Shown here piece after piece: positions 30,485-42,125 of a DNA stretch of 64,000 bases; the first letter of the stretch is position 1, and every line of letters begins with the position of its first letter. Where the stretch lies: positions 17,905 to 81,904 of the forward strand of contig JAUCBJ010003758.1 in the NCBI GenBank assembly GCA_032718475.1, in the 5' to 3' direction. Source of the DNA: Nemertoderma westbladi. Its lineage: Eukaryota; Xenacoelomorpha; Nemertodermatida; Nemertodermatidae. Made by a program: the position numbers and the translations under genes. The notes under the pieces were generated by a model. It was not told the DNA's origin. It saw only the letters and a list, made by a program, of their open reading frames with translations, and did no database searches.

Positions 30485-31624
30485 ATGGGAGATAGATCAC
30501 TTACTTCCAAAAGTAAAACGCACTGGTTTACAAATCTCAATGCCTCTGAAATATTTCCTTTGGTGGATTCCTATGAATCGTTTCGAAGTATGATAATCAC
30601 CTACTACAACACTATTATTCTACCATATACAATAACATATGTTATTGTCGGAATTTTTGGTTATATTCTCACATTTATTGTTGTGGCCAAGGAAAAACGA
30701 TTTAACACTTTATTCTATAAGTTGCTCTGTTTAGACGCTGTTATGGAAAGTTTCACAATGGTAGCAGAATTAGTGAGGATACTGAAAAATCTCCAATACA
30801 TTTGTGACAATCCATTTGGCAACGGTCGTGCTCCATTTATTAACTGTCCAACATCATTCCATGCTTTTCTCGCTGCTTACCATTATCCATTGGTTCGAAT
30901 TGCACAAGATCTTTCCTGTTGGACAGCCATCATGATTTCAATTGATCGATTCTTTGCGGTTTACTTCCCAATGAAATATAAAACTACCAGTCAACACAAA
31001 TATAAAATACTAATGGGATCTGGTGGAATATTGCTTGGGTTCGGATCAATTATTGCTATAGCTTATGTTGGACGTCGTAAGATATACAGAGATAACAATT
31101 CGGACCTTACATGGACAGCAATTGAGGTGGAGTTATCGGTTATCCATTCAGCATACACAGAAATTATTGAGAATTATTATATTTCATTAAAACAAATAAT
31201 TCAACTAGTTATTTTGGTTTCACTTACAGTCGCTGTTGTTATTCAAGTGAAGAAATTTTCTAAACACCACCAACAAAATAGAGAAAGACTGATGAAAGAT
31301 CGCAGCCTAATCTATATGATGTTACTTATTACATCTTTAACAGGTCTTAAGATGCTGGTTTTGGATATATATTTTATTGTTCATAGTACAGTGTTTACTA
31401 CAGCTTATAAGAAATTTATGAATTCTGATGCGACCTTAGAAGATATTTCAACATATTACTGGTGGACTAAATTTATTAACTCATACATAATACTTAATGA
31501 CCTCATATCCATTGTATTCGCATTAAATTTCTACTTTATGGTAATATTTATAGGAAGTTGGAAAAAGGCCGTGTTTAAAATAATGGTTAAACCCATAAAA
31601 CTTAAATGTAAATGTGAAATGTAA
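30485..31624 (+). CDS. Divergent rhodopsin-class G protein-coupled receptor, single exon
   Basis: An intact frame with seven hydrophobic segments. In the numbering of the longest frame (first Met at 30,380) they lie at about 78-102, 108-135, 160-190, 208-230, 268-290, 308-334 and 366-392. The preferred start is Met36 (30,485), since the preceding 35 codons look like chance extension. An N-glycosylation site (N54-A-S) then lies in the extracellular tail. Class A traits are Asp119 in TM2, an S-I-D-R-F motif (D189-R190-F191) ending TM3, a basic third loop and a short basic C-tail with Cys residues. Departures are Tyr instead of Asn in TM1 ('FGYIL'), no TM4 Trp, N-F-Y-F-M in place of NPxxY, and no Cys in the second extracellular loop. 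It is perhaps a peptide or FMRFamide-type receptor of a lineage-specific expansion; the ligand is unknown. Confidence 0.8.
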   Translation: MGDRSLTSKSKTHWFTNLNASEIFPLVDSYESFRSMIITYYNTIILPYTITYVIVGIFGYILTFIVVAKEKRFNTLFYKLLCLDAVMESFTMVAELVRILKNLQYICDNPFGNGRAPFINCPTSFHAFLAAYHYPLVRIAQDLSCWTAIMISIDRFFAVYFPMKYKTTSQHKYKILMGSGGILLGFGSIIAIAYVGRRKIYRDNNSDLTWTAIEVELSVIHSAYTEIIENYYISLKQIIQLVILVSLTVAVVIQVKKFSKHHQQNRERLMKDRSLIYMMLLITSLTGLKMLVLDIYFIVHSTVFTTAYKKFMNSDATLEDISTYYWWTKFINSYIILNDLISIVFALNFYFMVIFIGSWKKAVFKIMVKPIKLKCKCEM

Positions 31625-32752
31625 TTTTTTTTGTATTAAAGTAGTATTCTCTTCGCAGTTTTTATGATGAGTTATATCCTCGTTCGCTCGACTTAATAGT
31701 TGTAGTAGTTCGCAGTTTTAAATAAATGTGTTCAAATTGCCTCAGTTCAGAGGTAGAAATCATTCATATTTACTACTATTTACTATATCATCATACTTCA
31801 TTATTGTCAAAGTAATGGGATTGCAATGCTTGTGTTCGAGCATGTTCGCAACTTACTAATTGGTGTTTGTTTTGTACATTACATCCACACATTTCAAGGA
31901 TTTTGCATGTTAAATTCAGTTGCCTAAGAAAATACCATAATATCATACATTATATACATATCATTTTCACTTCGCAACATTCGAAAGAAAATCAAATCTC
32001 AATCTGTTTTTTACAAATTTCAAATAATTTGTCAAGCCATTTATCAGCGCTACCTATTTAAATGTAATATTATTAATAATGTCATGGAAATTACTTTGAA
32101 ATTTAATTCAAACATTACTTTTTTTGTTGACAAAAAGGTTCTTTTTTTGTCAAACTTGTTAACGAATTTGACAAAAAAGTGACTTACAACAAATGAAACA
32201 TTTTTTCAATTTTTAAAATAATTTTAAGCTAATTCAACAATGTAATCAGAAATAATTGACATTTAATGTCAGCAATGTTCGGTCAACCATCGCATGTGTG
32301 ATGATCACAAAATCAGCAGTAGCTTAATATTATATAGGAAATATAGGCGGACGTTATGATTATTAAATGCTATCTAATGTTAATTTCTGATGCACATGCA
32401 ATACATACTATCACTAAATCCATTTGAAATTTTTTCCATAATTTTTTGATATGGGAAATATGTTTTTTTACGAAATCATTAGAAAATATCTGTTCTGGTG
32501 ATAGTTTTGTTTGCAGATAAATGTTTTTGCCCACTTTAGACCACTTTTGATAATATAGAAACACTGTTTTCCGGAAAAGAGAGATTTCAAAAGATTGAAT
32601 TTGTTACCAATACACTCATCCTGAATTCATATTTCAGCATGATATTTATATTTATTTAGAAAAAGAGGAGTAAAGTAAAATAGAAATGTGTACTTGTATT
32701 TTAAATTTTAGAATGTGTATATGTATGTAATATGTTAAGTTTTTTGTGCATG

Positions 32753-32783
<31 letters not shown>

Positions 32784-35258
32784 TACGGTATACCCCCATA
32801 TGGAGCTTTTGGCTATACTTGCTAAATGACTATAATTGATGGTTTTCTATATTTTATACCTTTCGTGGGATTAACATATGGCCAAAGATGGGGTTAAAAT
32901 AAAAAATGCTCATATTTGCGCCGCCTTGTAGTGGCGACCAGCAAAAGTGTTGATTTTTGTATAATAACATTGCATTTTAAATGTGAATATTACAATTCGG
33001 AGATAAAAGAATTTAAAGTTTCAGAACAATATATTTCAATTATTCTCCCTATTTTCAAGTACTGGTATCGCCTTTCCTTTTCCCATTGGTTATTATACCC
33101 TACCCATTTTATGATTTCTCAATGGATTTCATGAAATTTGATTAAAAAAAACCCCTACCTACTTTTAAAAACTGTTAAAATCTTAAGAGTGCTTGCCCAA
33201 AATTTGATTGTTCACGCAGCACATGAAGCCTTCATGTAGCACTTAAAGTCTTCGCACAGCACGTGAATCATTCTAGCTGCATGTGGAACTTAAAAAAACA
33301 ATAAGTTTATGTTTGTTGTCACAATTATTATTACCAGCTATTGTTATATGATGGTTCACATTTGTTATTACTAGTCAACCATAATTCGAGAAGTAAAAGA
33401 GATGTGGTTAAGCCGTTTCCAGATTTGAAATCCTCATTAAATTCTGCTCTAGACAAATACGTACGAGGCGGGTTCAAGTGAACCAAGGATTGGAGGGCGA
33501 AAAATCAGCGATGGGGGAGAAAAATCCGATGAGAAAGAATGTGGCGAAAAATATAATCAAAGGGGAAGCAGAGGGGGGGGGGGGGGGGGGGGGGGGGTGA
33601 AAAAGAAAATCGAAATCTGAAGTATAAATAACATTTCACCACATTTATAGTTTATTTTTAATGATGATGTTCTTACTATAGAAACGGGAAAACAGTAGTC
33701 ACTTTATGTTCAGTATATGATAAACTATAACTTAGAAGGTTAAAACGTCCCTACAATCAACCATGGGACAATAATAAAATGGGAAATAAATTTTTCTTTT
33801 GACTTTTCTTCTTATATTATAAATTAATTACCTCTGTATATAAGGGGGAGTATAATTTTGTTGGATGAGGGAATGTTTTTTTGAGGGGGAGGGGCGAAAT
33901 AGGAGGGGGGGGGGGGGGCGAAAATGTGAGATATTGTTATAGCCCCCCCCCCCCCCCCCCCCCCACAAACGAAGATGACTTCCGTACGCCTATGGCTCTA
34001 GATGAAGTAAAAAATCTAAAATTTTCACCTGAGGGAGGTGCGTAGTGTACCCCCCCCCCCCCCCCCTCTTAAGTTTTCATAACTAACTAAATATTTATAT
34101 ACTTTTAGAATGGTGTTTTTGTTCAATTTATTGTTTATGTTGAAGTTTAGTGAAAACATTGATGGTGCCAATAATTAAGCTAAATACACTAATAATAGTG
34201 AGCACAATAATTAAGTGTTCAATTGTATGTTTTTGTTTCTATTATTTTGGTGTTAATAAGTTTAGTAATTTGCAGCTACAATTGTATTATTATTGTTTAT
34301 TTAGTATTTGTATTTTTCCAGAGTTATTCCAACCAGAAATACATGTATTATTATTAACCGTAAATACAGTACATATATTATGATATAATACCCTTGAAAT
34401 TTATCCTAAGCAATCATTGGTGGATTTTCCCATGACGAATAATACAACAATATAACACAATAGTGACAATGTCAACCCAGTAAAAAGAGTGAAGTTTATT
34501 ACAATTACTGTTTCACTCAGTAATATTGATACATTGATCTAACTTCTATTTGAGGTGACACTCCATATCATGTACTGTATCATATCATATCATATACACC
34601 ATATTATATAGCTGAACCTATGACCGTATATTTGATGTATACTATCAAATAGTGGTATTTACTGGATGCATGTAGTTTGTCTTTGGCCATGATATTACTT
34701 TCAATGAAAGAAGCAATCTCCTGATCAAGAAAACACACCCACATCAATATTGTAATTCCGAGATATCAGTTTGGAAGGAGGGGTATTTTAGTATAGAACT
34801 GGTTGTTGAAGTCAAGGCTATTTGGTCGACATCAGCAGCCCGCACAAATCGAAGCCACGATTGTAGTGGTGTTTTTTTTAACCAAATCAATAAACAAAAA
34901 AACTGTAAAAACCAAAACAAGACACTTTATCTAGCTTGAAGTAAATTTGCGCTACAGTAAAGGATCACTTTTTACTTGTGGTCAACTAGAAACGGCGTCA
35001 AGACGCCGTTAAACAAGTCATGTCAGATTAAATTACCGTATTTCTTCGCATAAGACCACCCCCCCCCCACCCTTCGAATAAGGATAGTTAGCAAACAAGT
35101 GTATTTCTGTCATAATCATTGCTGTTTCGATACATTATTTGGCCGACAGATATCCTGTGGGAATTTAAAGTAAAATTATATCTCAACCCAACTCCACGAG
35201 AGCTACAGTACATTTCAACTATTAGAGCATTCAACTCGACAGTCTACAGTACACGTAC
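31625..35258. other. Gene-free stretch rich in G/C homopolymers
   Basis: No frame longer than 77 codons and none with protein character. Long tracts are G27 (32,757-32,783), G25 (33,573-33,597), G14 (33,905-33,918), C22 (33,943-33,964) and C17 (34,050-34,066). A small perfect hairpin, AACGGCGTC-aa-GACGCCGTT, lies at 34,991-35,010. A segment near 35,036-35,070 ('accgtatttcttcgcataagacc' followed by C10) looks like a DNA-transposon end. Confidence 0.55.
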
Positions 35259-36187
35259 ATGTTCTACGTATGTCCTTAGATCATCATAATGATGATGGGG
35301 TGATGATAACTCCACCTTCTGGCTCCAGAAGTCGAGGAAATCCTGCCAAGCACCTAACTGATCTAGACTTTGCTGATGACATAGGAGTACTCTCAGAATC
35401 ACTAGAGGGAGCCCAACGGCTCCTCAGCTCATTAGAACATGCTGCTTCTAGTGTTGGTCTTTTTATTAACTCCAGAAAGACCAAAATTTTGACAGTTAAC
35501 TTTGAAAGTCCTCAGCAAGTCTCTGATCGGATGAGCATAAGCTCAAAGGATGGTATGCTTGAGCATGTGGACGACTGCTGTTACCTGGGATCATGGATCC
35601 GGAAGTCAGGTGAGGACCTTCGAATACGTAAGGGAAAGGCATGGGCAGCCTTGACTAGGCTTTCCAGGATTTGGAAGTCACCGAGAATTAATCGGAAACT
35701 TAAGGTCCGATTATTTAGAGCAGCAGTAGTTCCAGTACTCCTCTATGGGAGTCCATGCTGGGCTCTAACTGCTGAGGACACCAAATCTCTGGATGGCACA
35801 TTCACAAGAATGCTACGCCGGGTTTATTGTGTCAAGTACAATGCACACATCTCCAACCAGACACTATATAACATTGGAGGTGTCTCATTGGTTCCCCCAA
35901 GCTTGACACTAGAACAAAATCGCCTCCGCTTTGCAGGACATTGCTTTCGCCGTGAGGACCAGCCAGTGCATAATCTTGTACTTTGGCAGCCTCATGGAGT
36001 GAATAAGCATGGTGGACAGCCTATGACTTTCTTGAGACGCATCTTAAAGGACACTGGCCTTGAAGATGCGGATGATCTAGCAAATGTCATGGGTGATAGG
36101 GAGTTGTGGCGGTGCAATTTTGTCGACAAGCCGGCACAGCATTCTTAAAAATGCAGCTGCAATGCAGCATGCCGATCATAGTAGTAG
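35259..36187 (+). mobile_element. RTE-A LINE copy A2, 5'-truncated
   Basis: About 930 bp of the RTE-A 3' half, on the plus strand, ending in 'gccgatcatagtagtagcag'. A short direct repeat, cagtacac (35,247-35,254 and 36,188-36,195), may be the target-site duplication, but four extra bases at the 5' side leave this uncertain. Confidence 0.85.
35270..36148 (+). pseudogene. RTE-A reverse transcriptase C-terminal half, open
   Basis: The 292-codon frame starts at an internal Met of the RT and is uninterrupted to the natural stop. It contains 'LDFADDIGVLSES' (catalytic box, about residues 31-43), 'LFINSRKTKILTVNF', 'CCYLGSWIRKSGEDL', 'VLLYGSPCWALTAEDTKSLD', 'RLRFAGHCFRRED' and the end 'NFVDKPAQHS'. 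The endonuclease and RT motif A are missing, so it has no activity by itself. The open frame suggests a recent insertion. Confidence 0.85.
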
Positions 36188-36195
36188 CAGTACAC

Positions 36196-36689
36196 AATAA
36201 GTAAAAATTCAATCAGCAGAGCTATTCACATTAAGCTAATAGATATTTGCTTACATTCGATTCAGTGAGTGTGAGAGGGCCATCATCTGGAGTGTAACAA
36301 ATTACAAAACGTTTGCTACATTGAACACTGTTTTTCGGGGTGTATATGACATATTAATTCAGTTAAGATGGTGAAGACCCTCTTAACTGAATAAATAAAT
36401 TTCAAACACGCAGTAGGATTAATATATTGTATGTCTCATATTTGTAAGCATAAAATAATAAATAAATAAAATATTATTTTAAATAAACCCAGATCGACCT
36501 CAGAAAAAATTCATATATTTCTTTATCACTAGCTTTCGATATAATATGTATATCTTTTTCAAGTGTTGAAAACTATATATAAACAATATATAAATTAAAT
36601 ACATTAATAACAATATAAGCACAATTTAAAATTCTAGAAAGTTTGTATATGTCTTTCCTATTTCGTTTTTCTCAGGCGAACCGATTTAA
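36196..36689. other. AT-rich stretch, partly PLE 3' region
   Basis: On the minus strand just after the PLE frame, 'acttgaaaaagatatacata' and then 'ttatatcgaaagc' (about 36,529-36,562) repeats the CTTGA-AAAG, stem, CGAAA layout seen after the first PLE at 1,897-1,924. The rest has no recognised content. Confidence 0.4.
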
Positions 36690-36852
36690 CTATGGTTGAA
36701 TAGATCTATGGTTGAATAGATCTACACCGAAATCATTCACTACTGCCTCGTTGATAGTGTTCAACCCGAATGGTTGCACTGTTAGCAGAGTACATTGCCA
36801 AAAGCCCTCCCTGTTACTTAGTTCGACGGTTTGATCTATTTTGTTTCTCGAT
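36690..36852 (-). pseudogene. Penelope-like element 2, C-terminal part, left of piggyBac
   Basis: On the minus strand the sequence encodes 'NREGFWQCTLLTVQPFGLN', the conserved end of the GIY-YIG nuclease of many Penelope-like elements (R-E-x-x-W...P-x-G-L-N). The reading frame comes from the right side of the piggyBac insertion: removing the transposon and one TTAA brings 'ITPIENVEF' directly onto this frame. Confidence 0.75.
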
Positions 36853-36856
36853 TTAA

Positions 36857-39634
36857 CCTTTGTGCACCCTTCATTTTTTATAACATTAATACCACTTGGG
36901 GTCACATATGACCCATTACATATTTTTCGCAATTAGAATCTGTCTTGCCGTTATAATATAACGCCGGCCTTGTAGATTCATGGATCAATAGATTAGATAT
37001 GCTAAAAATCTAATTTTTCAACCGCAGACCATATTCAGCGCGTTTATGGGAGTAAATCAAATTACTATCGAAACACTTAAAATGCAAAATTTTCAAAAAA
37101 AAACCATCACCGATGATTTACTAAGTAGTTATTACAGAAACATTTAATTAGAGAAACATTGGACTTGTGAGACAATTCGAAATAATATAAGGATTGAATG
37201 TAGTACAGTACAAACAGTTCTAAAAAAATAATTCAATATAATTGAGTACTGTAGAGCATGAGTACTGTAGAGCAGAGTGTAGTGAGGTACAGTATAGCAC
37301 AGTTCATAAAGTGTAGTTCATGTAGCACACTATCAGTCAATATAGAGTTCATCCTAAAAATCCGACCTCGGATGTGAGTTTAAAATTTAATAAACTTAGA
37401 CACGCACTTGCCACATATCACGAAGCAATGCTCATTACAAATGTAATCATCACAATTACAACATGAAAGAAATGTTTTCAAATCTTTAGATCTATCGCAT
37501 TCCACACATCGACGTCGCTTTCTCTTACGTGATTCAGCTATTGAAATCAGATTATTCGAGGTTGCTATATTACTTCCTTCATTATCATCATCCAGTCTAC
37601 GTGCATTGCGAATAACTAACAACGCCGCTTCACTACGAGGCATAGTAGTTCGTGTCAGTAGTGTTGGACCAATTAGTTCACGACCCAATCGTTCCAAGAA
37701 CAAACGCCGCTGGTTACGTTTATGATTGAAGTAGTCTGGAAATAGGTCCATCCAGATGCAGAAGGCATTATATCCAGAGATGCCAATTATATGACTAAAT
37801 ACAACGACGGGCCATCTTCGAGTTCTTCGTTTCACTGAGTATTCTTCCAAACACTTATCTACTGCATCTACACCTCCCTTAGTTTTATTATAATCCATGA
37901 TCATTAGAGGTTTCTTCTTATCACCAACACTGGATAATTCATTCCCACTATGCATCGTACTCAGTAATGCAACAATTTTACCTTTCTTGGGGCAATATGA
38001 AACTATAGTGGTATCATTAGTATGTCCAAATAAACTGCTAAATGGTTCTCGAGATTGAGTAGCAACAAACTCCAATGGGAGTTCTGGTTTGTTTCTTCGA
38101 AGTGTTCCTAATAAGGTTTGCTTTCGTTTCAACATCTCCTGACCCAAACTGTACGAGGTGTAAAAGTTGTCAGTTGTCACATTTCGTCCTGGCAACCCAA
38201 CAGTTAGCTCCAAAGCAACTCTCTGACCTTGATTCCGCTCAGGGCTGTCACCTTCCTGCTTTCCAAGATACGGTTGAACATTGTAAATGTAATTATTGTT
38301 TTCAGCTGTAACAGATGTACATGTCCAAAACTTCAGCCCATATTTTGCAGGTTTCTGCGGCATATATTGACGGAAGGAGCAATGCCCTCTAAATTTGACT
38401 AATGTTTCATCAACGCAGAGATACTCTTTTGGAACATATGCTAATGCTAACTGATTCGTAAATTTATCCCATAAATCACGAATCGCGGCAAATTTATCGA
38501 CTTCACGGCGACGTTTAGCTTTTTCATCAAAACGCAGCATTCCAGATATTTCTGAAAACCTATTTTTAGACATTGTTGCAGCGAAAATAGGGCGACCGGA
38601 TTCACTATTCCACAGCTGAACAATAGCTTCATTAGCAGAACGATAAACTCCTGATAAAACTAACAGTCCCACATAGGCTTGGAGTTCTTCAGTTGTCAGT
38701 TCTTTCCACTTTTTAGCAGATTTAGCAATAGCATGTAAATTCGTCATTTCAACAACTAGATTCATCATTCTATCAGTAAAAAATAGCGAAAATGCCGAGG
38801 AAATAAAACTACATGATGTCACAGCAAGCCGTGTTGGACCTGTTCTACCATGGATAATGTTTTGTGGTCGAACCTTCCCTGCTATTGTTGGTGGATTCTT
38901 TCCCCAATTAATGGTTTTATTAGTGTCCTTATGACGAGAATGGAATTCAGAATCGCCGCCATATTCACCGTCACAATCCACATCACTGCCATCCAATTCA
39001 TTGTTGGAATCGCTATCAGGGCCTTCATCATCTGCCTCTTGTATTGGTACTCCAGCTTCAGATTCATCACTACTCGATTGATCATCGTCGTCATCATCAA
39101 CAGTGCAATCGTTTTCATCGTCATTATTCTGTTCTAAAATCGGTGCAATATTCAGATGTTGATAGGGCAATTGCTGGCGTGGTAAACGATTTCTTCGGGG
39201 ATATTCTTTTCTCAACGGCTGTTTGACATCACCTTGCACGTCATCCATGTTAATGATTATTATAAGATGTAAAAGAGAGATTCTGTCTATTGTACAGTAC
39301 CGTGTACCGGTACCGGTACAGTACCGTGTACCGGTAACTGCAATATCAGAATTGTCACACTTTGTTCAACAAATTTAATAATATATTTATTGAATATCCC
39401 TCCAAAAACAAAATAAAATGCCTTGGGGTCACACCTGACCCCAGGTATGTTAAAGTAACTTTCAACTTTTCTCCATTACCCCTAATTGGATGGGCAAATA
39501 TGTATGGTTGATTTAATTAGCCAATCACAGTGAAGGAATAGCTTATATGACATAGCATATAGATTACCCATTTCATGCATGCAGCCTTATAAACATGCCA
39601 AAGGGTCATATGTGACCCCAAGGTTGCACAAAGG
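36857..39634 (-). mobile_element. Complete piggyBac transposon
   Basis: The 2,778-bp element is flanked by TTAA on both sides (36,853-36,856 and 39,635-39,638). Its inverted ends are CCTTTGTGCACCC on the left and CCTTTGTGCAACC on the right (read inward). Subterminal palindromes gggtcatatgtgacccc (39,603-39,619) and ggggtcacatatgaccc (36,899-36,915) occupy both sides, with a related ggggtcacacctgacccc at 39,424-39,441. The transposase gene is intact. It is inserted into a Penelope-like element and could still be, or recently have been, mobile. Confidence 0.95.
37380..39248 (-). CDS. piggyBac transposase, intact
   Basis: A 622-residue protein, normal length for the family. It performs cut-and-paste transposition at TTAA sites. 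An acidic, low-complexity N-terminus (residues about 41-100) precedes the DDE_Tnp_1_7 domain. The catalytic aspartates are visible as D280 ('CVDETLVKF', followed by 'FRQYMPQKPAKYGLKFW'), D360 ('TTDNFYTS') and D461 ('KGGVDAVDKC'). A basic nuclear-localisation-like run, RKRKRRR (574-580), precedes a Cys-rich zinc-binding C-terminus (581-616, ending 'CNEHCFVICGKC') of the kind that binds the transposon ends. The start at 39,246-39,248 is the only one that keeps the acidic region. The gene lies between intact inverted repeats and shows no lesion. Confidence 0.95.
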   Translation of the reverse strand: MDDVQGDVKQPLRKEYPRRNRLPRQQLPYQHLNIAPILEQNNDDENDCTVDDDDDDQSSSDESEAGVPIQEADDEGPDSDSNNELDGSDVDCDGEYGGDSEFHSRHKDTNKTINWGKNPPTIAGKVRPQNIIHGRTGPTRLAVTSCSFISSAFSLFFTDRMMNLVVEMTNLHAIAKSAKKWKELTTEELQAYVGLLVLSGVYRSANEAIVQLWNSESGRPIFAATMSKNRFSEISGMLRFDEKAKRRREVDKFAAIRDLWDKFTNQLALAYVPKEYLCVDETLVKFRGHCSFRQYMPQKPAKYGLKFWTCTSVTAENNNYIYNVQPYLGKQEGDSPERNQGQRVALELTVGLPGRNVTTDNFYTSYSLGQEMLKRKQTLLGTLRRNKPELPLEFVATQSREPFSSLFGHTNDTTIVSYCPKKGKIVALLSTMHSGNELSSVGDKKKPLMIMDYNKTKGGVDAVDKCLEEYSVKRRTRRWPVVVFSHIIGISGYNAFCIWMDLFPDYFNHKRNQRRLFLERLGRELIGPTLLTRTTMPRSEAALLVIRNARRLDDDNEGSNIATSNNLISIAESRKRKRRRCVECDRSKDLKTFLSCCNCDDYICNEHCFVICGKCVSKFIKF

Positions 39635-39638
39635 TTAA

Positions 39639-39905
39639 ATTCGACGTTCTCAATGGGTGTAATTTTGAAGTCCGCAATGTTGTGTCCAACCTGTTCACAG
39701 AAATGACGTTCAAGGGTTTATTGTTTACTATCTTGCTTTTATAATTTCTAATTCTTGCTTTTAGGTCGGTTGTCGATCCTACCCCTTGTAAGTTGCATTT
39801 TTCACACCTTACCAGATAAATAACATTCTTAATGTCACAAGTAAAATTTCCTTTAATTAGATATCTCTTTTTGTTCAGTATATTACAGCTATTGGTATAG
39901 TGATA
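39639..39905 (-). pseudogene. Penelope-like element 2, GIY-YIG core, right of piggyBac
   Basis: On the minus strand: 'NVIYLVRCEKCNLQGVGSTT' followed by 'LKARIRNYKS', the GIY-YIG core with the Cys pair. Tyr of YVG is replaced by Gly, and one frameshift follows before 'HFCEQVGHNIADFKITPIE'. It continues on the other side of the piggyBac at 36,690-36,852. The RT of this element is not recognisable beyond 39,905. Confidence 0.75.
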
Positions 39906-40540
39906 GTACTAGGCTAGGCATAAGTAGGCGTTAGGCATAAATATACCTACCTACTACTGGTAGATATATCAACCACTGTACTACAGTCAGTTGTAGAACA
40001 CTATATAACAGCCAAGTTGTGTTTGTTGTTTTGCTAATCTCGAGTTCAATGGAGTCTACCGACCGGCCCAGTACTACAGTACATTTATATCGGCGATATC
40101 AAGTTAGTCTCAAGTTATGTACAAGAGTGGCGGCCTAAACCCTAATTAAAACTGTCATGTAACCCTAACCCTAAATGATGGGACTCTAATCTAACACATT
40201 TTGTAGAATTTCGGGCTTATTGCCATTGGCCCTAAGGGCCAATAGGAATGTCCGAAATTACATAAAATTTCCACAAAATTTTGGCCTGACAAACTAACCC
40301 TAACCAATAAACAAATGAATATCCAAGTCAAAGTTTCTCTACCAGCAGACAGTAGGCCTACTGTAATATATTAGCCTACCTCCACATAAAGATACCAGTA
40401 TCTAAAAAATGTAGGCTACCACTGGGACTCTAACTTGATCGAGCCTTTATATCATATTCGATTAATTAACTCTGTAACCATATGCTGGTAATATATATAT
40501 TATCCACCTATACAAAATAGCAGACACAATGCCAAGTAAA
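39906..40540. other. Gene-free stretch with a hairpin
   Basis: Contains a palindrome, attggccct-a-agggccaat, near 40,225-40,243, nested in a longer imperfect inverted repeat (about 40,206-40,258, atttcgg/ccgaaat). Two pairs of CCCTAA words occur near 40,150 and 40,300. No credible frame. Confidence 0.5.
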
Positions 40541-41828
40541 AAAAAAGCCTGATGAGTGGAAATATAACTATTACAAACTTAAAAATAAAAAATGGAGCCA
40601 GGAGGAGCTTACAGATGCAGCACAGAAATTTATTGAACATGATTTAAGTGTTTGTAAATTTATGAATGTAAACAACTATACCTTCTCCCGTTACACGTTA
40701 CAACAATGTGTATCTCAGCGGAAAGATGGAACAACTATTAAAAACCGTTCTCAAGGTCGACAAAGAGTTCTCAATCCAGAAGATGAAGTGAAACTGGCTG
40801 CTGTAGTACAGGCTCTGGCAAGAGCTGGATTTGGCATCCCATTATCCAAATTGGGTCAACTTGTCATGGACTATTGTCAAGTCCATGAAATATCTGGATC
40901 AACAATTACAATTAACAATGGATTAACAATGGATTACAATTATTAATTGGCGAGAAAAGGAACCTGACAAAAAACCTTAATGAGGTTTTGCGAACGAAAT
41001 ACAATTTCAATGCGTAAAGAAACTGTATTATTGATGTCACGTGAAGAAGCCACTAAGAACCCTTTTATTATAAACGACTTTTATGATAAGCTGAAAGTGC
41101 TATTAGGTAAGGTACATCATAGTGTTCTGAAACTAGATGTTTGTAAAAGCCTTGAGGGGGAGAAATTACAGGAAAAGGTTCAAGCAGAAATAGCTCTGCG
41201 CCTCTACAATGCTGATGAAACTGCATTTCCATATGACCCAACTCCACAACATGTACTTGGTGGCATGAATTTACAAAAGAGATCATCATGAGCGGATTCC
41301 GAAAGTGTGGTGTTTGGCCGCTTGATCCTCACCATTATCCACAGGAGAGATTTGATGCACGAATTTTGTGCCGTTATAATGAGTGGGTAGCTCAAGGAAA
41401 ACCAGAGATGACTGATCAGGAATACTTAGATAGAGTGAATCTGAAATCTCCAAAGAAGAAACAGGTTGAACCACGCATACCTAGACTTACTGCTTATGTT
41501 GAAAACAATGGTGTATGCAAACATTGCTAAAAACGTAGATATTCGTCAGAAGCCACATATAATCCCAGAGCCAACTTACCCAAAGCCAGTAAAAGGTTTC
41601 ATTGGAAAGTGGGTTCTGCAATGGATGCCTGTCTGGACTCAACCTACATGTTCTTCTCAAGATGCTGAATTGGATCATCCACTTCCAGGAACACTGACTT
41701 CTACCTCTACATCAGATGTCACAAACACTGTACTCGTGACAAACAAACCCCAAGGTACTGAAATTGATCATCTACTTCCAGGCACTTCGACACCTGTCTC
41801 AGGTTCTATTAAAAATAAGATTTCATGA
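40541..41828 (+). pseudogene. pogo/Tigger-like transposase remnant, catalytic core deleted
   Basis: Three plus-strand frames carry the parts in family order. First comes an N-terminal helix-turn-helix region (about 40,545-40,946: 'FSRYTLQQCVSQRKDG', 'LNPEDEVKLAAVVQALARAG'). Next (40,980-41,291) is the start of the catalytic domain, ending 'YNADETAF' with the first Asp of the DDE triad. Last (41,288-41,828) is the tail 'SGFRKCGVWPLDP'. The ~150-200 residues that should hold the second and third catalytic residues are missing at about 41,262, and a frame change and a stop near 40,945 add to the damage. It cannot be active but may have been mobilised in trans. Confidence 0.65.
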
Positions 41829-42125
41829 ATAATTCGTTTTTATTGTTTTTTTATTTGTAGTGAAATAAAAAATAAACGAAAAATTAATTATTTAATACAT
41901 GGGAAAAAAGTTACATCTTTTTTCATTATTGTCAAGGCATTTTATTTACTGATGGCCAGCTAGGTTAATAAAGGGTCGAGAGAATATTGAAAAAAAATGT
42001 TCTACGTTTTTTTTCCCATGTGATACGTAATTTTATTCTTAAATTTGTACTTGTTGTTGCTCAATTCTTTAATAAAACTTAGAGCGATATACAGTTAATA
42101 CGTTTAGGGACTTGTGAGAGCAAAA
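41829..42125. other. Region between pogo remnant and LINE G ORF1
   Basis: Contains an inverted pair, catgggaaaaaag (about 41,899) and ttttttcccatg (about 42,008), enclosing ~100 bp. The last part is probably the 5' UTR of LINE G. Confidence 0.45.

Noticed and set aside
34991-35010. 9-bp hairpin as a terminator or regulatory RNA
   Set aside because: Isolated short palindrome in intergenic DNA with no gene context.
35036-35070. 'accgtatttcttcgcataagacc' plus C10 as a defined transposon end
   Set aside because: It resembles such ends, but no opposite terminus or TSD was found nearby; mentioned only in the gene-free entry.
37380-39248. piggyBac frame as a domesticated host gene
   Set aside because: It is bounded by matching inverted repeats and TTAA within 2.8 kb, so it is an ordinary transposon copy.
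40145-40310. CCCTAACCCTAA words as interstitial telomere repeats
   Set aside because: Only two short pairs, no array; chance or an ordinary repeat is enough to explain them.
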